Below, one piece after another: positions 16,667 through 25,175 of a DNA stretch of 64,000 nucleotides. Within the stretch, counting starts at the first letter, position 1, and each line of letters starts with the position of its first letter. This DNA comes from Candidatus Bathyarchaeota archaeon. GTDB lineage: Archaea > Thermoproteota > Bathyarchaeia > Bathyarchaeales > DTEX01. A program made the position numbers and the translations under genes. Where the stretch lies: contig JAGTQE010000006.1 in the NCBI GenBank assembly GCA_018396635.1, forward strand, positions 25,596 through 89,595, read 5' to 3'. Under the pieces are notes generated by a model that worked only from the letters and a program-made list of their open reading frames with translations, was not told where the DNA came from and searched no databases.

Positions 16667-17116
16667 ATGGAGTATTTTGTGGCTGAAAAAATAGGTAGAG
16701 TTTTTCTTTTAAGACTTGATCCAGGGGACTATGTTTTAGAGAGCATAAACGAGCTTATAAGGAGGGAGGGGGTAAAGGACGCAGTCGTCTTTTCGGCTAT
16801 TGGAACGCTGGACGAATGCGTATTACATATGGTTACGACAATAGGCTATCCGCCGAAAGAGTTCTTTAAGCGTTGGAAGGATGCGCCACTAGAGCTAGTG
16901 TCCATAATGGGTATAATAGCTGATGGAAAGCCACATCTGCACGCCGTAGTATCGGATAAAGACTACGCCTACGCCGGACACCTGGAGGAGGGGTGCAGAA
17001 CATTGTATTTGGCTGAAATAGCGATAATAGAGTTGATCGGAGCAAACCTGACGAGAAAACGGGATGAAAGGGGTATCTTAAAGCTAAAGAGCCAGCCCGA
17101 TGCCCATGAAACTTAA
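16667..17116 (+). CDS. PPC-domain (DUF296) protein
   Basis: A 149-residue stand-alone PPC/DUF296 domain. The fold is found at the end of plant AT-hook proteins and alone in archaea and bacteria as a trimer. Recognisable are FLLRLDPGDYVLESI, AVVFSAIGTLDEC, and HLHAVVSDKDYAYAGHLEEGC, which carries the conserved histidines. GAGGGGTG precedes the ATG. DNA binding is often annotated, but the single domain has no AT-hook, so the biochemical role is open. Confidence 0.8.
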   Translation: MEYFVAEKIGRVFLLRLDPGDYVLESINELIRREGVKDAVVFSAIGTLDECVLHMVTTIGYPPKEFFKRWKDAPLELVSIMGIIADGKPHLHAVVSDKDYAYAGHLEEGCRTLYLAEIAIIELIGANLTRKRDERGILKLKSQPDAHET

Positions 17117-17179
17117 AATCTTCTCATTCCTCCCTATGCTAAAAATTATGGAGGCTTTTTCTGAATTAGGCTTAAAGAG

Positions 17180-17212
17180 AAAGCTTTTATATTCGTCTCG
17201 TCCTCTAGAACT
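17180..17212 (+). promoter_or_regulatory. Candidate TATA promoter for the ABC exporter operon
   Basis: AAAGAGAAAGCTTTTATATTC gives a purine-rich BRE followed by a TATA element at about 17184-17193. Transcription would start about 25 bases later, a few bases before the ATG at 17225, so the mRNA would have a very short leader. Confidence 0.5.
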
Positions 17213-17224
17213 TGGGCGTCCTTT

Positions 17225-18229
17225 ATGGAGTACGCAGTGAAGACTGTTGGCCTGACGAAGATTTATGGGGGCAGGATTAAAGCCTTAGATGGTGTGGACT
17301 TAAATGTTGAGTCTGGCAAGGTTTTTGCTCTCCTGGGGCCTAATGGCGCTGGCAAAACGACCCTCATGAGGATTCTGACAACCCAGATTAAGCCGACATC
17401 TGGTGAGGCCTACGTGTTTGGGTTGAGTGTTGTCCGTGAAGGAGCTAAGGTTAGGGAGATGGTGAGCTATGTTCCACAGGAGATGAGCGTTTGGACTGAT
17501 ATAAGCGGATATGAGAACCTGCTAATCTACGCTAAAATCTATGGTATTCCACCGAGCAGGAGAAATAAGCTCATATGGGAGGCCTTAGAGAATATGGGCT
17601 TAAGCGAGTTCGCGAACAACCTTGTTAAAACTTATTCCGGCGGTATGATTAGGAGGCTTGAGTGCGCATGTGCCCTGCTAACCAGACCTAAAATATTATT
17701 TTTAGATGAGCCGACAATAGGTTTAGACCCATCAGCTAGGAAGGCTGTATGGGAAAGATTATCTATTTTTCGGAAGGAGAATGGTGCAACAATTTTCTTT
17801 AATACACATTATATGGATGAGGCTGATCTTTACGCGGACGAGATCGCTATAATTAATAGGGGTAGGATAGTGGCTTTGGGAACCCCGGAAAGCCTTAAGC
17901 ATTCGCTTGGAGGTGAGATAATATCTCTTGAGGTCGAAGACTCAGCTTTTGGCTCGAAGGTTCTGGAAGCGATTAAGGGGTTAGATGTGGTTAGCGACAT
18001 AATCATGGGTGGAAATGAGGTAAATATAGTGTCCCGGGATGCAGAGCATTCTCTGCCGGAGATCATGGATATTTTAAGGCTTAATGGTGTTTCCGTTAGG
18101 AGAGTTTCTATAACTAAGCCAACTCTGGATGATGTCTTCCTGAAGTATGCTGGTGTTAGGCTTGAGCCGGTGGCTGCTGGAAGGATCAGCGAAGTTAGAC
18201 ATGTTAGAAGCATGATTAGGAGGGGTTAG
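17225..18229 (+). CDS. ABC transporter ATP-binding protein, DrrA/ABC-2 type
   Basis: A 334-residue ATPase of the ABC-2 exporter group. It has Walker A LLGPNGAGKTTLM, a Q-loop around VSYVPQEMSVW, the signature motif TYSGGMIRRLE, Walker B ILFLDEPTIGLDP and the switch-histidine region FFNTHYMDEAD. The C-terminal 100 residues form the accessory domain common in drug and lipid exporters. It is followed two bases later by a membrane subunit, so the pair forms one transporter. The exported substrate is unknown. Confidence 0.92.
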   Translation: MEYAVKTVGLTKIYGGRIKALDGVDLNVESGKVFALLGPNGAGKTTLMRILTTQIKPTSGEAYVFGLSVVREGAKVREMVSYVPQEMSVWTDISGYENLLIYAKIYGIPPSRRNKLIWEALENMGLSEFANNLVKTYSGGMIRRLECACALLTRPKILFLDEPTIGLDPSARKAVWERLSIFRKENGATIFFNTHYMDEADLYADEIAIINRGRIVALGTPESLKHSLGGEIISLEVEDSAFGSKVLEAIKGLDVVSDIIMGGNEVNIVSRDAEHSLPEIMDILRLNGVSVRRVSITKPTLDDVFLKYAGVRLEPVAAGRISEVRHVRSMIRRG

Positions 18230-18231
18230 GC

Positions 18232-18996
18232 TTGAGGGGCTTCATGAGGAATGCATTCGCAATGATTGAGCTTGAGATGAGGAGGCTTAAGCATGACAGG
18301 ACTGAGCTTTATTCTAGGGCTGTTCAGCCGATTCTATGGATAGCCGTTTTCGGCCCAATAATGGGCAGCGTTAGAGCTATACCGACCGGGGGAATACCAT
18401 ACACAGACTACATAACTCCCGGCGCCCTCATTCAGTCTACGACTTTTGTTTCAATCTTTTATGGATTAACGATCGTTTGGGAGAGGGAATCCGGAATCTT
18501 AAAGAAGCTTCTAGTCGCCCCAGCCTCACGGTACTCAATAGTTATTGGAAGGGCTATGGCATCCGGCGTTAGAGCCATTTTCCAAGCACTTATAATTATT
18601 CCGGTGGCGCTTCTCATGGGTGTGAGGTTCACGCCAAGCGTGTTAAACTTTATTCTAGCGCTGCTCGTGATATTTGTTTCATCTGGCGGCTTCGCTGCAA
18701 CATCGATACTTGTGGCTTCATTTATGAAGACTAGAGAGCGTTTTATGGGTATAGGGCAGGCGCTAACAATGCCGCTATTCTTCGCTAGCAATGCCCTATA
18801 TCCGGTTGCAATGATGCCTGAAATAATGCAGTGGATAGCGCACTTCAATCCGATGAGCTATGTTGTGGATGCCGTGAGGTCGCTGATGATAACTGGAAAC
18901 TTAGCTAACCTGCCAATTGACTTGGCGGCAATATTTATATTTGATGCAGTAATGTTTGTGGTTGCTTCAATAAACTTTAGGAGGATAATAGAGTAG
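18232..18996 (+). CDS. ABC-2 type transporter permease
   Basis: A 254-residue polytopic membrane protein, partner of the preceding ATPase. About six hydrophobic segments are visible (for example PILWIAVFGPIMG, ALIIIPVALLMG and ILALLVIFVSSGGF). The ABC-2 C-terminal motif region reads LTMPLFFASNALYPV...MPEIMQWIAHFNPMSYVVDAVR, typical of DrrB/NodJ-like permeases. The start is TTG 18232 with GGAGGGG a few bases before it. The next gene is convergent, so the operon ends here. Confidence 0.9.
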   Translation: MRGFMRNAFAMIELEMRRLKHDRTELYSRAVQPILWIAVFGPIMGSVRAIPTGGIPYTDYITPGALIQSTTFVSIFYGLTIVWERESGILKKLLVAPASRYSIVIGRAMASGVRAIFQALIIIPVALLMGVRFTPSVLNFILALLVIFVSSGGFAATSILVASFMKTRERFMGIGQALTMPLFFASNALYPVAMMPEIMQWIAHFNPMSYVVDAVRSLMITGNLANLPIDLAAIFIFDAVMFVVASINFRRIIE

Positions 18997-19031
18997 GAGA
19001 ACTAAAAAATAGTGGGGATTTAATGGAGTAT

Positions 19032-20270
19032 TCAGTATCTTCCGTACTCCTCGACAGCATCTATCAGAGCCCTTAAATTCTCTGGTGGAACGGGCATCGG
19101 AATATCCGCCACGCCGGGTGATAATATGAAGCCTCCGCCCGGCTTCACCTCGCTGAGAATATCCTTTATGTATCCCTTAATTTTATCCGGCGTGGCTTCA
19201 AGTAATAGTGATGGTGGAACCCCACCCATTATGCAAGTGTGTCCGCCTAAAATCTTCTTTGCTTTCCTAACATCGGTCTTCTCAAAGTAAGCTATGCCCC
19301 AGCCTCTTGGCAGCTCCAGTATAGTTTCTAGATGCGGGTCATGCCACCCCTCAAAGAATACTAGTGACTTTATCCCCTGCTCGTAGAGTGCTACTATAAT
19401 CTTCTTGAGTGTTGGCCAGTAGAACTCATTGTATAATTTGGGCGATAGGTACTCGTTGAGGTGTAGTGGTATAAATGCATATTTTGCTCCAGCCGGCTTA
19501 AGGGATAATGCAACCTTAAGTATGGGCTCAACCAGTGCCTCGCATGCCCGCTTAACGTCATCCGGGTGCCTGCGTACATCTAATAGTGCCCCGGTTGGGT
19601 ATCTGAGGAAGTCGCCTATGAAGTCTAGCGGAGCGTAGGCGAACGTTAGGGGGAGCGATGGCACGCCAACTTTAGCCAGATCTGCGGCCGAATCGCCTAG
19701 AAACTTGAGGTATCTGGAGACTTCGACTCCAAGCCTTATTAGGGCGACATTAGCCTTTTCTGAATTAGGCTTCTCTAGGTTTAAGCATGATCTTGGGAGT
19801 ATCACTTCATTCAAGAATGTTATTGGGTCATCGGAGAGCTTGCAATATTCCTTGGCTTCCATGAACTGTCCGCCAATAAACTGGAATATGCTGTCTTCTG
19901 GGAGTTCTCTACCGGGCCACCTAGTATACTTGTCCCCCAGCGCGTCGTGCATCGGCCCGGTCCAGAATCTAACTGATGGTGCTATATCCGGGTAGTCTGA
20001 GAAGGCTAGGGCGAATATAAATCCCTCAGCGGCTAGGGCTGCGAGGAATACGTCTACTGGATATTCGGTTGCGAACCTTACGGATACTTCACGAGCCCTA
20101 TCATAATTGAAGTATAATTCGTAGCCCTTCGCATATTTGCGTAGAATATCCCCGCAGGTAAATATTATTAATGGCACTCTATCGGGTTCGCCTAGCTCTA
20201 TAGCCTTCTCAACCCTTCCAAACCTCTCTTTTAGGAGATCTTCCGGAGATTTTAATTCGGCTCCAGTCAT
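19032..20270 (-). CDS. Uroporphyrinogen decarboxylase-fold methyltransferase (MtaA/MtbA-like)
   Basis: A 412-residue UroD-family protein. In archaea this family includes enzymes that move methyl groups between corrinoid proteins and coenzyme M or other acceptors. It has the family lead-in LGEPDRVPLIIF, the EFYWPTLKKII segment, a possible zinc-site region with FFEGWHDPHL and GHTCIMGGVPPSLL, and the C-terminal GGFILSPGVADIP. It lies four bases after the corrinoid-protein gene on the same strand, strong evidence that the two work together. The methyl donor and final acceptor are unknown. No dedicated substrate methyltransferase is seen next to it. Confidence 0.82.
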   Translation of the reverse strand: MTGAELKSPEDLLKERFGRVEKAIELGEPDRVPLIIFTCGDILRKYAKGYELYFNYDRAREVSVRFATEYPVDVFLAALAAEGFIFALAFSDYPDIAPSVRFWTGPMHDALGDKYTRWPGRELPEDSIFQFIGGQFMEAKEYCKLSDDPITFLNEVILPRSCLNLEKPNSEKANVALIRLGVEVSRYLKFLGDSAADLAKVGVPSLPLTFAYAPLDFIGDFLRYPTGALLDVRRHPDDVKRACEALVEPILKVALSLKPAGAKYAFIPLHLNEYLSPKLYNEFYWPTLKKIIVALYEQGIKSLVFFEGWHDPHLETILELPRGWGIAYFEKTDVRKAKKILGGHTCIMGGVPPSLLLEATPDKIKGYIKDILSEVKPGGGFILSPGVADIPMPVPPENLRALIDAVEEYGRY

Positions 20271-20274
20271 AATT

Positions 20275-20916
20275 TCACCCTCCTAACCCCAGCATCTCCT
20301 TACATTTTCTTATGCCCAGCATTGCGTTATCCGCCCATTCATCTGCGCCGACATACCGCTTTACATGCTCATCCATCCTTCCACCACCAACTATAACTCT
20401 AACCCTATCCCTTAAGCCGGCTTCCTTGAGGGCGTTAACAGTCTTCTTCATCGACTCGTAGCTTATAGTTAAGAGCCCGCTCATGCCAACGATGTCTGGA
20501 TTATGGGTCCTAACAGCATCAACGAATCTCTCTGGCGGGACATCAACGCCCAAATCTATAACCTTGAAGCCGGCAGCTTCGGCGAATGCTTTAAAAATGT
20601 TTTTACCTATATCATGAATATCTCCCTGAACTGTGCCTAAAACTATTGTTCCGAGGGGTTTAGTCTCCCTCTTAAGCTCTGGGAGAACAACCCTCATAAC
20701 GCTATTAAATATTTCGCTGGCGAAAACAAGTTCTGAGAGGAAGTATTCGCCCCTTTCAAACCTTTCGCCAATAATTGTTGTCGCTTTCCTGCAAGCCTCA
20801 AGAATCTCGGATGGATCCGTACCCTCCCTGAGAAGTTTCTCAACAATTCCGAGAACCCTATTCTCATCGAGATTAACAAATGCGTCAATAAGATCCGCTA
20901 GAGACAAGTACTCCAC
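20275..20916 (-). CDS. Corrinoid (B12-binding) methyltransferase protein
   Basis: A 213-residue methyl-carrier protein of the MtbC/MtmC type. The N-terminal helical cap (residues 1-90) is followed by the Rossmann-like B12 domain. The domain carries the DxHxxG cobalt-ligand motif in GDIHDIGKNI (histidine near residue 119), GVDVPPERFVDAV, MSGLLTISY and IVGGGRMDE. It would carry a methyl group on cobalt between a substrate methyltransferase and the UroD-fold enzyme encoded immediately downstream. The order (corrinoid protein first, UroD-type enzyme second, four-base gap) supports one operon. Confidence 0.93.
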   Translation of the reverse strand: MEYLSLADLIDAFVNLDENRVLGIVEKLLREGTDPSEILEACRKATTIIGERFERGEYFLSELVFASEIFNSVMRVVLPELKRETKPLGTIVLGTVQGDIHDIGKNIFKAFAEAAGFKVIDLGVDVPPERFVDAVRTHNPDIVGMSGLLTISYESMKKTVNALKEAGLRDRVRVIVGGGRMDEHVKRYVGADEWADNAMLGIRKCKEMLGLGG

Positions 20917-21027
20917 CCATCAGAAAATAGGGTTAGCGGTGTATTAAAACCTTCCTGTCTCCATAAAATAAAGATTTCTTGGGATTTATTCTTTTAAGTC
21001 GGCTAGTTTTTGCTTCTAGGAAGGCTT

Positions 21028-21447
21028 TTATGGGTTCTCTATCCACTGTGAGCCTTTATCGGTTACCTCCTTCTTCCATATTGGGGTTTCATGCTTAAGC
21101 CTCTCGATCAACTCAACTATGGATTTGAAGCCCTCCTCCCTGTGCTTTGAGGCAACCAGTGCGTATACTGTGTCTTCGCCTACGCTGGCGGATCCAACCT
21201 TATGCTCAACTATGGCGTCGATTATGCCGTACTTTGCCTTTAGATCCTCAATTATCTTCTCCAGAGAATCCTTGGCAGCCTCCTCGTAGGCTTCGTATTC
21301 AAGCCTCAAAACCCTTCCCCCATCTCTGCCAGTACCCCTAACAGCCCCAACAAAGATTACCACAGCGCCTATCTCGCTTGACGCCCCCTTAATTTCACTC
21401 AATAAACTATTTAGATCGTCAAGCTTCTCGGATATTTTAACCTTCAT
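21028..21447 (-). CDS. moaE: Molybdopterin synthase catalytic subunit MoaE
   Basis: Large subunit of molybdopterin synthase, which adds the dithiolene sulfurs to cyclic pyranopterin phosphate during molybdenum or tungsten cofactor synthesis. The 139 residues include VGAVRGTG, LEYEAYEEAA, VEHKVGSASVGE, and the active-site lysine region LKHETPIWKKE. It follows moaD on the same strand with a three-base gap, so the two subunits are co-expressed. Confidence 0.95.
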   Translation of the reverse strand: MKVKISEKLDDLNSLLSEIKGASSEIGAVVIFVGAVRGTGRDGGRVLRLEYEAYEEAAKDSLEKIIEDLKAKYGIIDAIVEHKVGSASVGEDTVYALVASKHREEGFKSIVELIERLKHETPIWKKEVTDKGSQWIENP

Positions 21448-21450
21448 TTT

Positions 21451-21765
21451 TCATCCACCGCCAACTGGTGGTAGAATCGCAACTTCATCGCCGTCCTTGA
21501 GCCTGTAAGTTATCTCTGGGCTCTTACCGCCAACTAGCACATAGTAGTTTCTAAGTATTGGGGTTCCATCCCTATTTACGGCAACCTCGCCCCTAATCGT
21601 CATGAATACTGATTGTTTCCACTCCTCGGCTACCTCACCATGTCTTTCAGGTATATGTTTTAGGAGGAGGTCTGCAAGCGTCGTCTCTCCAACCTCGTAC
21701 TCCTCCTCCTTAACGCCAAGCAGCTCACGCAGCCTGCCGAAGTACTTAACTTTAACCTTGGCCAT
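21451..21765 (-). CDS. moaD: Molybdopterin synthase sulfur carrier subunit MoaD
   Basis: Ubiquitin-like sulfur carrier whose C-terminal glycine becomes a thiocarboxylate. The protein is about 104 residues and ends in AILPPVGGG, the required GG terminus. Its N-terminus MAKVKVKYFGRLRELLGVKEE is classic. The track start is four codons upstream, and I use the ATG at 21765 for the family fit. At about 100 residues it is a little longer than bacterial MoaD, as usual for the archaeal form. Confidence 0.94.
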   Translation of the reverse strand: MAKVKVKYFGRLRELLGVKEEEYEVGETTLADLLLKHIPERHGEVAEEWKQSVFMTIRGEVAVNRDGTPILRNYYVLVGGKSPEITYRLKDGDEVAILPPVGGG

Positions 21766-21875
21766 GTCTTTCCACAATCTCCTTTAAGGTAACCTAACTA
21801 TAATAATTGAGCTCAAAAATTAATTTTTCCTATGTCTAGAAAAACCATTTTTTATAGTATTTCGGAGTAGATTTC

Positions 21876-22517
21876 CTACCTAGCCCTCCTCCTCTCTCCA
21901 GATTGTCTTGCACGCTCAATATTCTTTAAGCGTGCCTGGAGGATCGCTATCTTTGTTTTAGAGATCTTTCTCGGCTTTCTGATGCTGGCTCTAGCCTTAA
22001 AGGCTAGCGTCTTAAACTGCTTTGACTTTCCAGGTGAGCGTTTAACTTCATCGCTATTAGCGTTGTCGTCTTCGCTCCCTGCGCTTCTCTCCCTGATGAA
22101 CGTGACTCTTCCCTCCTCTAGGTCAACCTCCTTAACCATCCAGCCCACGGTTAACCAAGCCTCTGATGGCATGCGCCCCCTGATGTTGCTCCACCACCCC
22201 TTCTGCTTACGGGCTGATTCTGGAAGCCTATCGCCTATGATCTCCTCAATCTCCTGGAAGGAAAGCGTGGTCTCGCTTAGGAATCTAGCCTTCTTGGCTA
22301 GGAATATGCTGAGGTTCATGTATTTGCTCCTTGAGGATCTTGGGGACACTTCCTTAACAGCGCATTTTAGGCATATTATTCCGTCTCCTCTCGGCAGGAT
22401 GCAGTTTCCACAGTAAATCATCCCGCAGCGGCTGCATGTGTAAAGTGCGCTCCTTGGATAGGTTTCCTCACAGAGTGCGCAGACATTACCGACCTGAATT
22501 ATCTTTCTAGCCTTCAA
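21876..22517 (-). CDS. Zinc-finger protein with a DUF7662-like domain
   Basis: A 213-residue protein. Residues 10-60 hold a cysteine array (CALCEETYP, CSRCGMIYCGNC and CLKC), probably binding two zinc ions. The middle, residues 75-135, contains LSFQEIEEIIGDRLPESARK and WWSN, a pattern seen in a small widespread domain of unknown function often listed as DUF7662. The C-terminal 60 residues are highly basic and probably disordered, suggesting nucleic-acid contact. It starts within 360 bases of moaD/moaE on the same strand, but the spacing gives no functional link. Function unknown. Confidence 0.5.
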   Translation of the reverse strand: MKARKIIQVGNVCALCEETYPRSALYTCSRCGMIYCGNCILPRGDGIICLKCAVKEVSPRSSRSKYMNLSIFLAKKARFLSETTLSFQEIEEIIGDRLPESARKQKGWWSNIRGRMPSEAWLTVGWMVKEVDLEEGRVTFIRERSAGSEDDNANSDEVKRSPGKSKQFKTLAFKARASIRKPRKISKTKIAILQARLKNIERARQSGERRRAR

Positions 22518-22571
22518 GCTTCTCCATCCTGAAACATAGATTATCTCTGGATGGATTATTTATCTTTTCAG

Positions 22572-22603
22572 TTCACACCCAGCTTTAGGCTGCTGGGTGT
22601 GAA
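22572..22603. repeat. Perfect 12-bp inverted repeat with 8-base loop
   Basis: Two 12-base arms, TTCACACCCAGC and its exact complement GCTGGGTGTGAA, flank an 8-base loop. The stem is GC-rich and sits 55 bases upstream of the zinc-finger gene and 67 bases beyond the 3' end of the amidohydrolase gene, both on the minus strand. It could be a transcript-end hairpin, a protein site or part of a small RNA. No T-run follows on either strand. Confidence 0.7.
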
Positions 22604-22670
22604 GATGTGGCGATGTCAAAGGATCAAAGTTTTAAGGCGTTAATAGCATCGATATTGGGTGGCTGTGTGG

Positions 22671-23528
22671 TTATGGGGAGATGCCAAGTATTTCGAGAGC
22701 ATCTCTATTTATGATCTCCTCGATTTTTCTCTCAGGTATTCTCGGCAGATTCGTGCCCTCAACAATTAGATTTATCCTCCTCAAATTATTGATTGTCTCC
22801 TCAGGAGTGGTGACAGGCCAGTCTGAGCCAAGGAGGAGCTTGTGCATCTGGTCATACTCATTTGCGAGGACTAACGCATTATAGAATTGCCATGGTCTAT
22901 AGAACAGGGCTGATATATCGGCGTAGACGTTAGGGTGCTTCCGGATCAAGATTATTGTATCCGGTATCCATGGGTGTCCCATATGTGCCACAACCATTTT
23001 CAGGTCTGGGAAGGCTATGGCAACCTTCTCTAATATTAGCGGGTAAGAGTACTCCATTGGGTCATATTTGCCGGGTGTCGCCCCCATATGGAAGATTATG
23101 GGTAGCCCGAGATCAACAGCCTTTGAGTAGATTGCGCATGCCCTCTCACTATAAGGATGAAAGTTCTGGTAGGCTGGCCCAAGCTTAATGCCTTTAAGCT
23201 TCAGCTCATTAACGCAGCGCTCAACCTCCTCAAGAGCATCCTCCCCATTGGGATCCACAGTTAAGAAGCCTATGAATTTTCCGCCATACATCCTCACGTA
23301 CTCCGCAACATTATCATTCTCATGCTTATCCCTCCCAAAAGATAGCCCAAAAACTATCGCCCTATCGACATTTCTCATGGCTTTGTAGTGATCATCCCAG
23401 CAGAGAGCATCCATATCTATTGGGTGACCTGGCCGTGCAGTATAATACTTTGGCTTCTCAGATTTAGCTGGCTGCCTATTTCTTGGAAGGTGAGTGTGTA
23501 CGTCAACTATCATTCTCACCACAAGCAC
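22671..23528 (-). CDS. Amidohydrolase-2 family metal-dependent hydrolase (ACMSD-like)
   Basis: A 285-residue TIM-barrel metal hydrolase/decarboxylase-type protein. The first metal motif is DVHTHLP near the N-terminus. Further ligand regions are IIFHMGATPG, VVAHMGHPWI and LLGSDWPVTTPEETI, where the Asp closes the site. This pattern is the amidohydrolase-2 group, which includes ACMS decarboxylase, resorcylate decarboxylase and 4-sulfomuconolactonase. The N-terminus is GTG 23528 or the ATG at 23513, which directly gives MIVDVHTH. Substrate not assignable. It is divergent from the fucose-isomerase-like gene. Confidence 0.85.
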   Translation of the reverse strand: MLVVRMIVDVHTHLPRNRQPAKSEKPKYYTARPGHPIDMDALCWDDHYKAMRNVDRAIVFGLSFGRDKHENDNVAEYVRMYGGKFIGFLTVDPNGEDALEEVERCVNELKLKGIKLGPAYQNFHPYSERACAIYSKAVDLGLPIIFHMGATPGKYDPMEYSYPLILEKVAIAFPDLKMVVAHMGHPWIPDTIILIRKHPNVYADISALFYRPWQFYNALVLANEYDQMHKLLLGSDWPVTTPEETINNLRRINLIVEGTNLPRIPERKIEEIINRDALEILGISP

Positions 23529-23587
23529 TATTTTATTCCAGTAACCCTAATAACTTTGGTTGGAGCGTTTTGGAGTTTCGCTAGGGT

Positions 23588-23612
23588 AACTATATATTTT
23601 TAGTCGCTTAAT
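23588..23612 (+). promoter_or_regulatory. Candidate promoter of the fucose-isomerase-like gene
   Basis: AACTATATATTTTTAG is a strong archaeal TATA-type element about 35 bases before the ATG at 23631. The predicted transcript start falls just ahead of GGGGGTG, which would act as the ribosome-binding site. Confidence 0.5.
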
Positions 23613-23630
23613 CATATTCTGGGGGTGCTT

Positions 23631-25124
23631 ATGAAGACAACTCCAATAGGAATAGCCTTAATTAATGATGAGAGGGAGCATGTTTGGAGGGCTAATAGGG
23701 ATGAGTGCATGGAGGTCGTTCATAGGTGGGCTGAGATTATTAGGAGGGGGGTTAAGAACGTTGATGGGTCTTCGCCTGAGGTTGTTGTCGGCTCGGATAC
23801 GATAACCTCTGTTAGGGTTGCTCAGAGGGTTGGCGAGGAGCTTGCTAAGGCGAACTGTAAACAAATAATATTATGCTTCTACGTCTGGAACTTCCCATAT
23901 CTAGTCTGGCCATTCATCAACAGCGTCGGCAGAGATAAGCCTATCCTCTGCTTATCAAATAACAGCGGAAAATATCCTGGAAACGTCGGCCTATTGGCGA
24001 CGGACGGCGCCCTAAGACAGGCTGGGTTGAGGACCCATAGGATAATTGGAGACATGAATGATCCTGAGGTTCAGGCCGAGGTTATAGATTGGGTTAGGGC
24101 TGCTCAGGCATATACGGCTATCCAAAATGAGGTTTATGGCATGTATGGCGGCCACTCCATGGGCATGGAGACAGGCTACTTCCACCTAATCCCAATAATA
24201 AAGACTTTCGGAGTAACCGTCTGCCAGATAGATCAATTTCTTCTAGTTGAGAGGATGAAGGATGTTGATGAGAGGGAAGTTGAAAAGGCCATGAAGTGGT
24301 TCACCGAGATGCTTGGGGACAGAATAAGATATGATGGTAAGATGCTCACGCCTGAAACTCTGAAGAGGCAGATACGGCTATACTTGGCGATGAAGATGAT
24401 TAATGAGGAGATGGGCTTCGACTTCTGCGGCATAAAGGGGCAGAGGGAGCTCTCTGAGCACGTATGCATAACAGACGTCGCCGAGATGCTCATGAACGAC
24501 CCATACGACTGGAATGGGCCTAAAGAGCCTACGGTCTGCGCCACTGAGGCCGACTCGCTGGCGGCGGTAACAATGCAGCTCCTAAAATATGTTAGCGGGG
24601 GCCTCCCAGTCCTATTTATGGATGTCCGCCTATACCACCCGGACAAGGACATATGGGACTTCTGCAACTCAGGAAACCATGCAAGCTGGTACGCTTCAAG
24701 GAGTATGGATCCAAAGGAAAACTTAAAGAAGGTGACCTTCCACCCAGCCCTAGAATTCTACTTTAAGGCTGGCGGCGCATCCGTTGAGTTTGATGCCGCA
24801 CCAGGGCCGATAACATTCGCCAGGCTCGGGCTCCTTGAGGATAGGCTCTACATGGTTATAGTACAGGGCGAGGCTGTCGAGCTGCCGCCTGAGGAGCGCA
24901 GAAGGATAAATGAGCAGACGAACCCAACATGGCCGCATGTTCACGCTAAGCTAAACTGCGGCTTCGAGGAGTTCATTGAAGTTTTTCCAAGCAATCATAT
25001 ACTTGGGGTTGCCGGGAACCATGTGAGGGCGCTAAAGTATCTCTGCGAAATAGCTGGCATAGAGCCTATAATCCTAGGCCCAGAAGGCCAAAAGTACACT
25101 AAGCCCATCTGGAAGCGAGTATAA
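23631..25124 (+). CDS. L-fucose/L-arabinose isomerase-family protein
   Basis: A protein of about 497 residues of the FucI/AraA fold, which isomerises aldoses to ketoses with a manganese ion. Family segments include VGSDTITSVRVAQRVGEEL, GLLATDGALRQAG, YGGHSMGMETGYFH, VCATEADSLAAVTMQLL and the C-terminal HILGVAGNHVRALK. The metal-ligand region (Glu in CATEAD and His in GNH) is intact. ATG 23631 is preferred over GTG 23625 because GGGGGTG then serves as the ribosome-binding site. True substrate among deoxy and other sugars is open. No kinase or aldolase is adjacent. Confidence 0.85.
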   Translation: MKTTPIGIALINDEREHVWRANRDECMEVVHRWAEIIRRGVKNVDGSSPEVVVGSDTITSVRVAQRVGEELAKANCKQIILCFYVWNFPYLVWPFINSVGRDKPILCLSNNSGKYPGNVGLLATDGALRQAGLRTHRIIGDMNDPEVQAEVIDWVRAAQAYTAIQNEVYGMYGGHSMGMETGYFHLIPIIKTFGVTVCQIDQFLLVERMKDVDEREVEKAMKWFTEMLGDRIRYDGKMLTPETLKRQIRLYLAMKMINEEMGFDFCGIKGQRELSEHVCITDVAEMLMNDPYDWNGPKEPTVCATEADSLAAVTMQLLKYVSGGLPVLFMDVRLYHPDKDIWDFCNSGNHASWYASRSMDPKENLKKVTFHPALEFYFKAGGASVEFDAAPGPITFARLGLLEDRLYMVIVQGEAVELPPEERRRINEQTNPTWPHVHAKLNCGFEEFIEVFPSNHILGVAGNHVRALKYLCEIAGIEPIILGPEGQKYTKPIWKRV

Positions 25125-25175
25125 GTTGGTGTAGCCGAGCTTTCTCAGCCCTCCAGCCCCTATTTTTTAACCTAT

